Source: Leptolyngbya sp. KIOST-1 | GTDB taxonomy: Bacteria; Cyanobacteriota; Cyanobacteriia; Phormidesmidales; Phormidesmidaceae | Assembly: GCF_000763385.1 (NCBI RefSeq) | Contig: NZ_JQFA01000002.1 | Span: 2,108,001 to 2,172,000 of the forward strand | DNA length: 64,000 nucleotides | Direction of reading: 5' to 3' | Position numbers and translations under genes: made by a program | Part shown: piece after piece, positions 1-8,850 of the stretch | Layout: each line of letters starts with the position of its first letter | Position numbering within the stretch: the first letter of the stretch is position 1 | The notes under the pieces: model-generated | Told to the model about the DNA's origin: nothing | Database searches by the model: none | What the model saw: only the letters and a program-made list of their open reading frames with translations

Positions 1-775
1 CGCGCAGGTACTCGGCGGTCTGAAAATCGTCGGGCAGTTTTTCCCGCAGGGTTTGCTCGACTACCCGGCGCCCGGCAAAGCCAATAGTGGCTTTGGGTTC
101 CGCCACAATGATGTCGCCCAGCATGGCAAAACTGGCGGTAACGCCGCCCGTGGTGGGGTGGGTGAGCACCGGCATATAGAGTAGTTTGGCGGCCTGGTGC
201 TGCTGCAAGGCTCCAGAGATTTTAGCCATCTGCATCAGGCTGAGCATGCCCTCCTGCATGCGGGCTCCGCCGGAGGCGCAGACGATGATTACGGGACGAT
301 TCGTGGCGGTGCCGCGCTCGATCAGGCGGGTGAGCTTTTCGCCCACCACCGAGCCCATGCTACCGCCCATGAAGCGAAAGTCCATCACGCCGAGGGCAAC
401 GGGCAGGCCGTCCAGCTCGCCCAGGCCGGTCTGTACCGCGTCGGTGAGCTTGGTCTTGGTCTGGGTGTCGCGCAGGCGATCGCCGTAGCCCTTGCGGTCT
501 TTGAATTTCAGGGGATCTTCAGGCTGAATGTGGGTGTCCAGCGCCTGCCAGGTGTTGGCGTCGATAAGCTGTCGAATGCGCTCATCGCTGAAGATGCGGT
601 GGTGGTGGCCGCACTCGCCGCAGACCCACTGGTTGGCCCGCAGATCTTTGGTGTAGGTGAGAACGTCGCAGTGCTCACACTTGGTCCACAGGCCGTCGGC
701 AATTTCCCGCTCCTGGCGGTCTTCGCTGATGGGGCCTGACTTACGGCGATTGGCAAACCAGTCAAACAGAGACAT
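1..775 (-). CDS. accD: Acetyl-CoA carboxylase carboxyltransferase beta subunit (3' part cut off)
   Basis: Beta subunit of the carboxyltransferase half of acetyl-CoA carboxylase, which moves the carboxyl group from biotin to acetyl-CoA to make malonyl-CoA for fatty acid synthesis in the cytoplasm. The N-terminus [12 protein letters not shown] is followed by a four-cysteine zinc ribbon (C33, C36, C52, C55; CEHC and CGEC) and the crotonase-like core with [10 protein letters not shown] and [16 protein letters not shown], all typical of bacterial and plastid AccD. About 258 codons are present; the C-terminus lies beyond the left edge of the window. The start is the first ATG before the conserved N-terminus. 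The next gene upstream on the same strand is the adenylate cyclase, 186 nt away, so co-transcription is possible but not shown. The family call is secure. Confidence 0.97.
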   Translation of the reverse strand, partial: MSLFDWFANRRKSGPISEDRQEREIADGLWTKCEHCDVLTYTKDLRANQWVCGECGHHHRIFSDERIRQLIDANTWQALDTHIQPEDPLKFKDRKGYGDRLRDTQTKTKLTDAVQTGLGELDGLPVALGVMDFRFMGGSMGSVVGEKLTRLIERGTATNRPVIIVCASGGARMQEGMLSLMQMAKISGALQQHQAAKLLYMPVLTHPTTGGVTASFAMLGDIIVAEPKATIGFAGRRVVEQTLREKLPDDFQTAEYLR

Positions 776-961
776 GCGTGTGGGTTAGCTCAACGGCGAT
801 GAAACAACTGCCAAAAGTGTCCAATCTGAACACAACTCCCATCCTAGCGGGTTTGCGACCGCTGCGATAGATGGGCTGAGCCGGGGGGCAGGCAGTATCC
901 CCGGACGGCATTCATCATAATCGCCCATGGCTGTCCACGGTGAGGGGGCAGGGCGGCACAA

Positions 962-3502
962 TCATTTGGTGGTCATGACGTAGACCCCATTCCAGTCCTG
1001 GGGCGGCGGTTGCTGCTGATACTGCCGCGCCCGATTCAGGTGTACGGCGACGGCTTTGTCGTCGGGGCGCATCTGCTGGGCCTGCTCGAACAGACGCAGG
1101 GCCTCGTCAAAGCGCAGGCTGGTATAGGCGCTGCGGGCCCTGGCGTAGAGGTCTAAGAAGGCTTCGGTGCCGGGGCTGAGGGGAACGTCGCGCTTGTCGA
1201 TCAGCTCGTAGAGGCCGACGGCCTGCTGTTTGCCCTTGACCTGGGTGCGGTCGAGCTCGCGCACCCAAATTTTGTCGGCGCAGAGGGCGTAGGTGTACTC
1301 GCTGAGGACGATATCGCAGCCGTATTCTTTGGTGACGCCCTCCAGGCGGGAGCTGAGGTTGACCCCGTCGCCAATCACGGTGTACTCCATTTTGCGCTGG
1401 GAGCCAATGTTGCCCGACACCACCTCGCCCGAGCTAATGCCGATGCCGATGCGGATTTCGGGCTGGCCCAGGGCGCCCCGCTCGGCGTTGAACTGGGCCA
1501 GCCGCCGCCGCATGTCGAGGGCGCTCTGCACCGCGGCCCAGGCGTGGTTGCTGAGGGGCAGCGGCGCTCCAAATACCGCCATCAGGGCGTCGCCAATGAA
1601 CTTGTCGAGGGTGCCCTCGAAGTTAAACACCGACTCCACCATGGTTTCAAAGTAGGCGTTGAGCATTTCCACCACTTTGTCGGCTTCCAGGTCCTCGGTC
1701 AGGGTGGTGTAGCCGCGAATGTCGGAAAACAGCACGGTGACGTCTTTGCGCTCCCCCTTCATCAGCAGATCGTCGCCCAGGGCCATCACCTGCTCGGCCA
1801 CGCCGGGGGTCATATAGCGGTAGAGGGTGCTCTTCATTCGCTTTTCCTGGCTGATGTCTTCCAGCACCAGCAGGCCCCCCAGCACGCCGCCCTCGGGGTT
1901 GTTGAGGGGGTTGACGGTGAGGTTGATGCTGCGCTCGATGCGCTGCACCAGGTTGGCGGGCACGGGCGGGGCGGTGGGATCGCCCCAGGGTCGGTAGATT
2001 TCGGGGGCGGCGGGATCGCTCAGGGCCAACTCAGAGACGGGGTCGAGGCCGGTGCCGGGGCCGGGGGCTACGGCCACCCGCAGGCTCTGCTCGGGGACGT
2101 AGTGGCGGGCGCCGTGCTGGAGGCTGTCTTCGAGGCGAAAGCGCAGGCTCTCGATTGGGATCGCGTCCCAAACGGGGCGGTGTAGCAGGGCCGACTGCCA
2201 GCGATCGCGGATGGTGCGGCCGTGGTCGCGCTCCTCGGGGCAGCCGAGCAGCTCCAGGGCGGCGTCGTTGATGGTGACAATCCGCCCCTCCATATCGGTG
2301 GAAATCACCGCATCGGAGAGGCTCTGCAGCATGTCTTTCTGGTACTGTTTCTCGACCAGCACGCTCTCAAACAGCTTGGCATTCTCCAGCGCTACCCCCG
2401 CCTGAATGTTGAAGGCCCGCATGAAGGCCTCATCGGAGCTGGTAAAGGTGCCCTGGGTCTTGTTGATCAGCTGGGTGACGGCGATCAGCTTGCCGCCTGA
2501 GTCGAACACGGGCATACAGAGGATGGTGCGGGTGGTGTAGCCGGTGCGCTTGTCGGCGTCGGGGTTAAAGCGGGGATCCTGGTAGGCATCGGGAATGTTC
2601 AGCACCTCGCCCGTGGTGGCCACATGGCCGACAATGCCGCTGGTGATGGGGCTGCGCAGCTCCACCAGCGATTTGCCGTCCCCCGACTTCACCTTGGACC
2701 ACAGGTCGCCGCTCTCTTCATCGATCAGCCACAGGGTGCTGCGATCGGCCTGCATCAGCTGGCGGGCCTCTTCCATCACCGATTGCAGGGTTTTCTCCAG
2801 ATCTAAGCTCTGCTCCAGGGAGGAGATTGCCTTTAGCAGGGCTGCTACACCCTTCTGGTTGCGGGCGGCCACATAAAAAGAGTTGCAGCTCTCCAGAATC
2901 ACCCCCAGCGATTCGGCAAACTCCTTAAAGTGGCGCTCGTCCTGATCGTCGAAGGGGGTGTGGTTGAGCTTGTTGAGCAGCTGCACCACCGCCACAATGC
3001 TGTTGCTTTTTTTGCTCAGCACCGGCATGCAGAGAATGCTGCGGGTGCGATAGCCGTGCTTCTGGTCGTAGGTGCTGTCGAAGCGATCGTCGGCGTAGGC
3101 GTCGGGAATGTTCAGGGGCGTCAGGTTGGTGGCCACATAGCCCGAGATCCCCTTGCCCATGGGGACCCGAATTTCGAGCGATCGCTCCCCATCCCCCTGG
3201 GCAATTTTCGACCACAGCTCCTGCTTTTCGTGATCCACCATAAAAATAGTGGTGCGCTCGGCCTGGAGGATCTGGCCAATCTTGAGGGTAAAGGCCTCCA
3301 GAATTTGCTCCAGCATGATCTCCAACGACTCGTTGTTGATCATGTCGATGGCGCGCAAAAAATGCTCGAACTCTGCCGTGATCTGGTCCAGCAGATTGAT
3401 GAACTGGGGCGTCGGCAGGTCGCGCACCCGGTTGGTGAGGGAACTGTGCTGGTTGACCAGAGACAGCGCGGTGATCATGCTGCGGTCGATCTGAGATGCC
3501 AT
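962..3502 (-). CDS. Adenylate cyclase with tandem GAF, PAS and class III cyclase domains (CyaB1-like)
   Basis: Class III nucleotidyl cyclase making cAMP from ATP. Domains in order are GAF-A (about residues 60-200), GAF-B (about 245-390), PAS with a Pro-rich insertion (about 415-560), the catalytic domain (about 620-790) and a C-terminal TPR-like stretch. Metal-binding aspartates are visible in LFSDIRGYT and FIGDALMAVFG. The substrate pair is Lys-Thr (RKMEYT), as in Anabaena CyaB1, which points to ATP rather than GTP. Both GAF domains carry a recognisable NK...F..DE motif, and GAF domains of this class bind cyclic nucleotides, so cAMP feedback is likely (inference). The reading frame opens at 3652, but I chose ATG 3502 (MASQIDRSMI, 846 aa) because the upstream 50 residues look non-homologous and an AGGGA sits just before 3502. 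Confidence 0.93.
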   Translation of the reverse strand: MASQIDRSMITALSLVNQHSSLTNRVRDLPTPQFINLLDQITAEFEHFLRAIDMINNESLEIMLEQILEAFTLKIGQILQAERTTIFMVDHEKQELWSKIAQGDGERSLEIRVPMGKGISGYVATNLTPLNIPDAYADDRFDSTYDQKHGYRTRSILCMPVLSKKSNSIVAVVQLLNKLNHTPFDDQDERHFKEFAESLGVILESCNSFYVAARNQKGVAALLKAISSLEQSLDLEKTLQSVMEEARQLMQADRSTLWLIDEESGDLWSKVKSGDGKSLVELRSPITSGIVGHVATTGEVLNIPDAYQDPRFNPDADKRTGYTTRTILCMPVFDSGGKLIAVTQLINKTQGTFTSSDEAFMRAFNIQAGVALENAKLFESVLVEKQYQKDMLQSLSDAVISTDMEGRIVTINDAALELLGCPEERDHGRTIRDRWQSALLHRPVWDAIPIESLRFRLEDSLQHGARHYVPEQSLRVAVAPGPGTGLDPVSELALSDPAAPEIYRPWGDPTAPPVPANLVQRIERSINLTVNPLNNPEGGVLGGLLVLEDISQEKRMKSTLYRYMTPGVAEQVMALGDDLLMKGERKDVTVLFSDIRGYTTLTEDLEADKVVEMLNAYFETMVESVFNFEGTLDKFIGDALMAVFGAPLPLSNHAWAAVQSALDMRRRLAQFNAERGALGQPEIRIGIGISSGEVVSGNIGSQRKMEYTVIGDGVNLSSRLEGVTKEYGCDIVLSEYTYALCADKIWVRELDRTQVKGKQQAVGLYELIDKRDVPLSPGTEAFLDLYARARSAYTSLRFDEALRLFEQAQQMRPDDKAVAVHLNRARQYQQQPPPQDWNGVYVMTTK

Positions 3503-3797
3503 AGGATCCCTACTCAAGCGTGGCAGATGGGAGTACAAGCAGTGGGCGCAGTCAGCCGCCTGGGTTGAGTTGAAGATCGCACAGGGGGGAGCCTTTCCCG
3601 TGTCGGCGGGTACAGGATCTGCAGCTGGAAGCCACACTTCCCCCTGCGTCATGACGTTGTTAAAGGTTACGAAGGAACCGACTCAGCGCCAATCCCCCTA
3701 ACTACTCTAACCGTATCCTCCAGGGCTTAGGACAGAACGTTGCGATTTGCACAGAATGCTCAGCCCCTGGCTATGCCATAGCATACCCAGCCCTTCC

Positions 3798-4562
3798 CTA
3801 GGAATGCGCTTCGCTCAGCCCAGCTGAGCCAAACTCGGCCTCCAGAAAAGCAATGATTTCTCCCCAGGCGGCGTCGCTGGCGGCCGGATCGTAGCGGTAG
3901 CCATCGTCGCGCATGAAGGTATGGTTGGCCGAATAGATCAGCGTCTTAGGCTCAATGCCGGCGGTGGCCAGGGTCTTGAGCAGGGTGTCGCGCCCTTCGG
4001 CAGGCACGTGGGGATCCTGGTCGCCAAAAATAAATAGCAGCCGAGCCGAGATGTCGCCCAACCGCTCCAGGGTGTCGGCTTTGTCTCGCCCTAGCTTGCC
4101 GCTGTGAATGCCCGTCGGATAGCAACACACCGCTGCTTTTACCCCAGGGTTGAGAGCCGCACGACAGGCCAGATGACCTCCAATGCAAAAACCCAGGGTG
4201 GCAATTTGGCCGGGGGCGACGGTGGCATCGTTGTGTAGCCAGTCGAGGACGGCTGCGGCATCGGCGTCGTGGTGGGCAACTTCGGTGCGTCGGGCGGCAT
4301 CGTTGCCCCGTAGGCGACCCACGTCGTTGGGTTCAATCACGGTGCCGGGGGGTTCCAGGCGGTGAAAGATCTCTGGGGCGACGACGACATAGCCGTAGCC
4401 CGCCAGGCGATCGGCCAGGCGCACCATGGGGCCACCCAGCTGGTAAATGTCGGAATAGAACAAAATGCCGGGATACTGACCGGGTACCGTCGGTTTGGCC
4501 ATGTAGAGGCGCATTAGGCTGTCGTCTACGGTCAGACCCACGTCACGGCGCTGAATTTGCAC
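3798..4562 (-). CDS. Dienelactone hydrolase family protein
   Basis: Alpha/beta-hydrolase of the dienelactone hydrolase family, 254 aa, without a signal peptide and so presumably cytoplasmic. The catalytic triad is readable: nucleophile Cys in GFCIGG, Asp in GDQDPHVP and His in SANHTFMRD. The YSDIYQLGGPMVRLADRLA stretch and GYVVVAPEIFHR are usual for the family. The natural substrate in cyanobacteria is unknown; family members hydrolyse lactones or esters. It ends 295 nt before the cyclase start on the same strand and is not clearly part of an operon. Stop overlaps nothing. Function beyond hydrolase is not inferred. Confidence 0.9.
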   Translation of the reverse strand: MQIQRRDVGLTVDDSLMRLYMAKPTVPGQYPGILFYSDIYQLGGPMVRLADRLAGYGYVVVAPEIFHRLEPPGTVIEPNDVGRLRGNDAARRTEVAHHDADAAAVLDWLHNDATVAPGQIATLGFCIGGHLACRAALNPGVKAAVCCYPTGIHSGKLGRDKADTLERLGDISARLLFIFGDQDPHVPAEGRDTLLKTLATAGIEPKTLIYSANHTFMRDDGYRYDPAASDAAWGEIIAFLEAEFGSAGLSEAHS

Positions 4563-4599
4563 AGGGTTACCTCCAGGGTTCGCCAGGGGGATTAGGTAT

Positions 4600-4680
4600 C
4601 AGGTTTTGGGTTTGCGGTATCAGGTTCACGGTTCTAGGTTCGTGGTTTTGGGTTCGCGGTTTTGGGTTCGCGGTTACTGT
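4600..4680. repeat. Degenerate short tandem repeat (GGTTCGCGGTT-like)
   Basis: The region between the hydrolase start and the next gene holds about 80 nt of imperfect tandem units built on GGTTTTGGGTTCGC and GGTATCAGGTT. Units vary in length and sequence. Similar GGTTTCAGG-type tracts occur at 13607 and 31230. Short tandemly repeated sequences of this sort are common between genes of filamentous cyanobacteria. No coding potential is seen. Confidence 0.6.
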
Positions 4681-4794
4681 GAAACCCAGAACCAGAGGCC
4701 TGAACCCTCACACCTCAATTGCTACAGCAATGCCGTACTGATAGTGCAGGATGATTGAATCGACAAGCGGTTACCTAAGACACAAGCGCTGGCT

Positions 4795-5742
4795 ATGACA
4801 CCCTTTTTTATCCCCGATACCGCCCTGCAGGCAACCCTGGATCAGGTGCTCGATCAGGTGCGGGTTGAGTTTGCCCTCACCCCGACGCAACTGGCGGTCA
4901 CTTGGCTGTGGTACGACCCGCCCTACATCACCAATACCGGCGGTGCCCTGAGCGCCACCGACTTTTGGCAGCGTCCGCCGCGCGGAGCTAGCTACCGGGG
5001 CGTGGAGCTGATCTATCCGGCCAGCGTGGTGAAGCTGTTTTACCTGGTGGCGGCCCACGAATGGCTGGAGCAGGGCATGATCCCGCCGTCTGCCGAGCTG
5101 GATCGGGCGCTGCGGGACATGATTGTGGACTCCAGCAACGACGCCACCTCCCTGGTGGTCGATGTGCTCAGCGGCACCACCAGCGGCCCGGAGCTGCCCC
5201 CTGGTCCCTTCGAGACCTGGTGCCACCAGCGCAACATCGTCAATCGGTTTTTTCAGTCGCTTCAGTGGCCTGAGTTGAGCGGGGTCAACCTCAACCAGAA
5301 ACCCTGGGGCGATGGTCCCTACGGACGGGAACGGGTTTTTGTGGGGGAGCACTACGACAATCGCAATCGACTCACCACCAACGCTGTGGCGCGACTGATC
5401 CACAGCATTGCCGGGGGGGTGGCGGTCTCGGCAGCGCGATCGCAGTCCATGCTGACCTTGATGCAGCGAACCGTGCCCTCGGGCCTTCCAGCCCCCGGCG
5501 AAGAAGACCAGGTGACCGGCTTTTTGGGGGCGGGGTTGCCGCCCGGCACCAGGCTGTACTCGAAGGCCGGCTACACCAGTCAGGTGCGCCACGATGCGAT
5601 TTACTTTGAGCTGCCCACGGGGGCACCCGGTCTGCTGGTGGCCTTTACCAAAGGCCACCAGCAGAGTCAGAACCGCGATCTGCTGCCGCGCCTAGCCGAC
5701 CTGATTGGGCAGGCCATGGTCAGTGCGGCCCCGCTGGCTTGA
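4795..5742 (+). CDS. Serine hydrolase, class A beta-lactamase-like fold
   Basis: 315-aa protein of the beta-lactamase / D,D-peptidase superfamily. The active-site SxxK is seen in PASVVKLFY, the second motif SxN in DSSNDAT, and the third motif, normally KTG or KSG, appears as SKAGYTS. The overall spacing resembles class A beta-lactamase-related proteins that cyanobacteria carry in numbers. No signal peptide is apparent at the N-terminus (MTPFFIPDTAL), which makes a classical secreted resistance enzyme unlikely; a cytoplasmic amidase or esterase role is possible. It stands alone, with tandem repeats upstream and a 448-nt gap downstream. The third motif is KAG rather than the classical KTG, which argues against confident lactamase activity. 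Confidence 0.85.
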   Translation: MTPFFIPDTALQATLDQVLDQVRVEFALTPTQLAVTWLWYDPPYITNTGGALSATDFWQRPPRGASYRGVELIYPASVVKLFYLVAAHEWLEQGMIPPSAELDRALRDMIVDSSNDATSLVVDVLSGTTSGPELPPGPFETWCHQRNIVNRFFQSLQWPELSGVNLNQKPWGDGPYGRERVFVGEHYDNRNRLTTNAVARLIHSIAGGVAVSAARSQSMLTLMQRTVPSGLPAPGEEDQVTGFLGAGLPPGTRLYSKAGYTSQVRHDAIYFELPTGAPGLLVAFTKGHQQSQNRDLLPRLADLIGQAMVSAAPLA

Positions 5743-5948
5743 GCGGTGGGCATCGATGGCTTTCGCTGTTTCACACAGGCTACAGCCCCTGACGGGCTGC
5801 TGGAGTCGGGCCTGAAAACGCTGACAGGATCAAGCCGTTGATCAGCGTGGACGGCAGATCTTGAGGCGTTTGCGGCAAAATCTCTGGCTAAATTTTGAGT
5901 ATGACCATTGATCCCCGTTTTGATCTGTCTTTGAGTAGAGTCGCATCT

Positions 5949-5976
5949 ATCTTAGGTAGGTGCAAAATGTTGTCAA
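5949..5976 (-). promoter_or_regulatory. Candidate sigma-70 promoter reading leftward
   Basis: Read on the minus strand, a perfect TTGACA (5971-5976) is followed after 16 nt by TAAGAT (5949-5954). There is no gene on that strand until the far end of the convergent region, so it would produce a short non-coding transcript across 5743-5950. Inference only. Confidence 0.35.
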
Positions 5977-5983
5977 CATAGCC

Positions 5984-6010
5984 TTGCCACTCGGTTGAAG
6001 ATGGTACAAT
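5984..6010 (+). promoter_or_regulatory. Candidate promoter of the outer-membrane protein gene
   Basis: TTGCCA (5984-5989), a short 15-nt spacer and TACAAT (6005-6010) precede the barrel-protein gene, leaving a leader of about 170 nt. The short spacer lowers confidence. The rest of the 5743-6190 gap holds no ORF with a recognisable product. Confidence 0.4.
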
Positions 6011-6190
6011 TCAGCCAATTTCAAAGATAAATGTGGTGTGAAGGCCCGTAGTCTGCGGAAAAGTTCAGTTTTGATTTTTCCTGCTTTGGCTCCGGTAAGC
6101 CGATTGTGAGATTGGTTGTTTCGAATGTAGCGATCGCTGGCATTTAGCCAACGTGACCAACTGTTAAAAATTTGAGGAGTGAACGAAATT

Positions 6191-7009
6191 ATGGCGTATC
6201 TCAAGCAAGTTTCTCTGGTGCTTGGTCTGGCCGCCGCCGCTGGAATGGCAAGCCCTGCCCTGGCCCAAACCGAGTTGAGCAATCTAGAACTGACCGACAG
6301 CGTTTTGGCCGAGGTCGAAGTTTTGCCCGCTGCGATTGAGTCGGCGGCAGGCAACCCCGTAGAGGCCGCTGAGCCTGTGGAAACGGCCGAGGCTGAGGAA
6401 ATTGATGCGATCGGAGTCGCCCAGGCGACGGCCAGCGAAGCGAGCCTGCTGGCCCTGCCCGAAGCCAATACGTTCTCTAGCAACGGTCTGTTTGACACCG
6501 CTGATATCGAGTCGGCGCTGATGGCTGCCACCATTGAGGCGGCTCCTGAAGCTACCAATTCCATTGACCTGGCTCAGGTGACTGCGCCTGGGGCGGTGGC
6601 GGTTAGCCCTGCTTACGTAGGGGTAGGTGGCAACATTGGTGTGGGCAACCGGGGCGATAGCGCTCTGTCCAGCTTTGGCTTCAACATCATCAGCAAAATT
6701 TCCCTCGGTCCTCGCTTCTCGGTGCGGGCTGGAGCGACCGCTACCAACGATCGCTGGGGCTTCACCATTCCCATTACCTACAACTTCAACCCCGGTACCT
6801 ACGGCGGAGTTCTCGCTCAGCCCTACGTAGGGGCTGGGGTCGAAATTCCCACCAGTGGTGACATCGGGCTGTTGGTCAATGCCGGGGCCGACGTGCCCAT
6901 CTCCCCCAACTTCACCCTCAACGGGGTCGCCAACTTCCGGCTGACCAGCGGCTTTGCCCTGGGCATTTCCCTTGGCGTGGGCTACAACTTCCCCTTCTTC
7001 TTTGACTAA
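6191..7009 (+). CDS. Secreted protein with acidic linker and C-terminal outer-membrane beta-barrel
   Basis: 272 aa. The N-terminus MAYLKQVSLVLGLAAAAG ending in ALAQ is a signal peptide. Residues about 27-140 are rich in Glu and Ala (repeated VEAAEPVETAEAEE-like text) and look disordered. The C-terminal half has alternating-residue strands with many Gly and aromatic residues (VGVGGNIGVGN, FSVRAGATATNDRWGF, AQPYVGAGVEI) and ends in FPFFFD, close to the aromatic C-terminus of outer-membrane proteins. An eight-strand OmpA-like barrel is my inference. An in-frame GTG exists at 6179, but GAGGAG lies correctly only for ATG 6191. A terminator follows. I do not recognise a named family; the acidic post-signal region resembles that of the protein at 35715. 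Confidence 0.75.
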   Translation: MAYLKQVSLVLGLAAAAGMASPALAQTELSNLELTDSVLAEVEVLPAAIESAAGNPVEAAEPVETAEAEEIDAIGVAQATASEASLLALPEANTFSSNGLFDTADIESALMAATIEAAPEATNSIDLAQVTAPGAVAVSPAYVGVGGNIGVGNRGDSALSSFGFNIISKISLGPRFSVRAGATATNDRWGFTIPITYNFNPGTYGGVLAQPYVGAGVEIPTSGDIGLLVNAGADVPISPNFTLNGVANFRLTSGFALGISLGVGYNFPFFFD

Positions 7010-7069
7010 GGCCTGAACGGGAAGCACCAGGGGCCGAGGTGGGCTAAAGCCCCACTGAGCCCCTAATCC

Positions 7070-7110
7070 AGCCGGGGAGTCGTGAGCGATCGCGGCTCCC
7101 CTGCTTTTTT
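7070..7110 (+). terminator. Intrinsic terminator of the barrel-protein gene
   Basis: Arms AGCCGGGGAG and CTCCCCTGCT, with a loop containing GCGATCGC, are followed by a run of six T residues. A second weaker hairpin lies just upstream at about 7038. Confidence 0.85.
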
Positions 7111-7163
7111 CTATCCTGGGCTTTTGTCTGGGCACTCTGAGGGCTCAGGTTGAGGGTGCTGCG

Positions 7164-8627
7164 ATGGCAGAAACAACAGTGGCCTGGGGTGAAGTGCTCC
7201 AGGCCTTTCAGCATATTTGGGGCTATAGCGATTTTCGTCCGCCTCAGGACGCGATCGTCAGGGCGCTATTGGAGCGTCGAGATCTGCTGGTGGTGCTGCC
7301 GACAGGTGGGGGCAAATCCATCTGCTTTCAGCTGCCAGCGCTGTTGCAGTCGGGCCTGACGCTGGTAGTGTCGCCCCTGGTGGCGCTGATGGAAAACCAG
7401 GTTCAGGACCTCCACGACAAAGCCCTGCCTGCGGCTACGCTGCACAGCCAACTGCTGCCGCCCCAGCGGCGCAAAATTCTCCAGGCGCTGGAGCAACAGG
7501 CCCTGCGACTGCTCTACCTGTCGCCCGAAACCCTGCTCAGTCCGCCGGTCTGGGAGCGTCTGTGTCAACCCAGCCTGTGCCTCAACGGCCTGATCCTGGA
7601 TGAGGCCCACTGTCTGGTCCAGTGGGGCGAAACCTTTCGTCCGGCCTATCGCCGATTGGGGGCGGTACGGACGGCGCTGCTGGCCTGTCGCCCACCCGGA
7701 ACCACGCTGCCGATTGCCGCCTTCACCGCCACCGCAGACCCCTCGGCCCAGAGCATTCTGAAGCAGGTTTTGCAGCTCCAGTCGCCCCAGGTGGTGCGGC
7801 TCACCCCCCACCGCGCTAATCTGAACCTGCGGGTCAGGGCGGTGGTGAGCGAGGGGCAGCGCAAAGGCACCCTGGGGCGATATTTGCAGCAGCATGCCGG
7901 CCAAGCCGGGCTGGTCTATGTGCGCACCCGCAGGGACAGCGAGGCGCTGGCCCTGCAGTTGGCCGATCGCTACCGGGTGGCCCCCTACCACGCCGGGTTG
8001 AGCAGCCGCGATCGCCGCCAGATCGAAGCCGACTGGATGGCCGACCGGCTCCAGTTCGTGGTGGCGACCAGTGCCTTCGGCATGGGCATTTCCAAATCGA
8101 ATACCCGCTGGGTGGTGCACTACCAGGCCCCCTGCACCATTACCGAGTACGTGCAGGAGGTGGGGCGGGCGGGGCGTGACGGCAACCCCGCCGAGGCCCT
8201 GACCCTGGTGAGCGAGCCCACGGGCTGGCTGGAGCCGGGCGATCGCCAGCGGGCCAAATTTTTTGAGGCTCAGACCCAGGCGCTGCAGCAAAAGGCCCAG
8301 CGGCTGGTCAGCCAGATTCCGCCCCATGGCGATGTGCGGGAGATTAGCCAGCGGTTTGACCACGGGGCCATTTCGCTGTCGTGGCTGCACAGCGTGGGGC
8401 AGCTAGAGTGGGTCAGTCCCTTTCACTACCAGCTCACGCCCCAGGGGCGATCGCCCTCGAGGCTGCAGGTGTCTGCCAGCCAGCAGATGCACCAGTTTTT
8501 GCACAGCCGCCAGTGCCGCTGGCAGGGGCTACTGGTGGCCTTTGGGTTTCGCACGGAGGCGCAGCGGCTGGGTTCCTGCGGGCACTGCGATAACTGCCAG
8601 CGCGATCGCCCCCGCCGGGCGAACTAA
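7164..8627 (+). CDS. recQ: RecQ-family ATP-dependent DNA helicase (short form)
   Basis: 487-aa superfamily 2 helicase that unwinds DNA 3' to 5' in recombination and fork repair. The motifs are complete: FRPPQ before motif I, Walker A LPTGGGKS, the RecQ box DEAHCLVQWG, TATADPSA (motif III), and ATSAFGMGISK and QEVGRAGRDG (motifs V and VI). The C-terminus ends in a reduced zinc cluster, CGHCDNC. It lacks the HRDC domain found in longer RecQ proteins such as E. coli RecQ (about 600 aa), which is usual for one cyanobacterial RecQ class. The start ATG follows the terminator of the previous gene. No clear operon partner is present. Confidence 0.93.
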   Translation: MAETTVAWGEVLQAFQHIWGYSDFRPPQDAIVRALLERRDLLVVLPTGGGKSICFQLPALLQSGLTLVVSPLVALMENQVQDLHDKALPAATLHSQLLPPQRRKILQALEQQALRLLYLSPETLLSPPVWERLCQPSLCLNGLILDEAHCLVQWGETFRPAYRRLGAVRTALLACRPPGTTLPIAAFTATADPSAQSILKQVLQLQSPQVVRLTPHRANLNLRVRAVVSEGQRKGTLGRYLQQHAGQAGLVYVRTRRDSEALALQLADRYRVAPYHAGLSSRDRRQIEADWMADRLQFVVATSAFGMGISKSNTRWVVHYQAPCTITEYVQEVGRAGRDGNPAEALTLVSEPTGWLEPGDRQRAKFFEAQTQALQQKAQRLVSQIPPHGDVREISQRFDHGAISLSWLHSVGQLEWVSPFHYQLTPQGRSPSRLQVSASQQMHQFLHSRQCRWQGLLVAFGFRTEAQRLGSCGHCDNCQRDRPRRAN

Positions 8628-8850
8628 GAGCCGCTTCTCAACGTCTTAACTCCCGGACCCTCAGCCCCCTGTTTGAGGGCCATGTTTCTGTCTTTGGGGT
8701 GCATTTTTCATCGGCAAAATTGAAATTTCAGCCGTTTACTCAGCCCACTTTTCTATGGTTTGGCCGACCTGAGGTATCGGATTTTTAAGTTTTGCGTTTG
8801 ATTATTTCAGTCAACTCCCTTAGCATGGCGAGGATACCCATACGGTCTCT

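Noticed and set aside
6284-7135. 283-codon minus-strand ORF opposite the barrel protein
   Set aside because: It mirrors the codon pattern of the plus-strand gene, has no family-like text, and the plus-strand product has a signal peptide and terminator.
7266-8390. 374-codon minus-strand ORF opposite recQ
   Set aside because: Shadow of GC-rich helicase codons; recQ has all its motifs.
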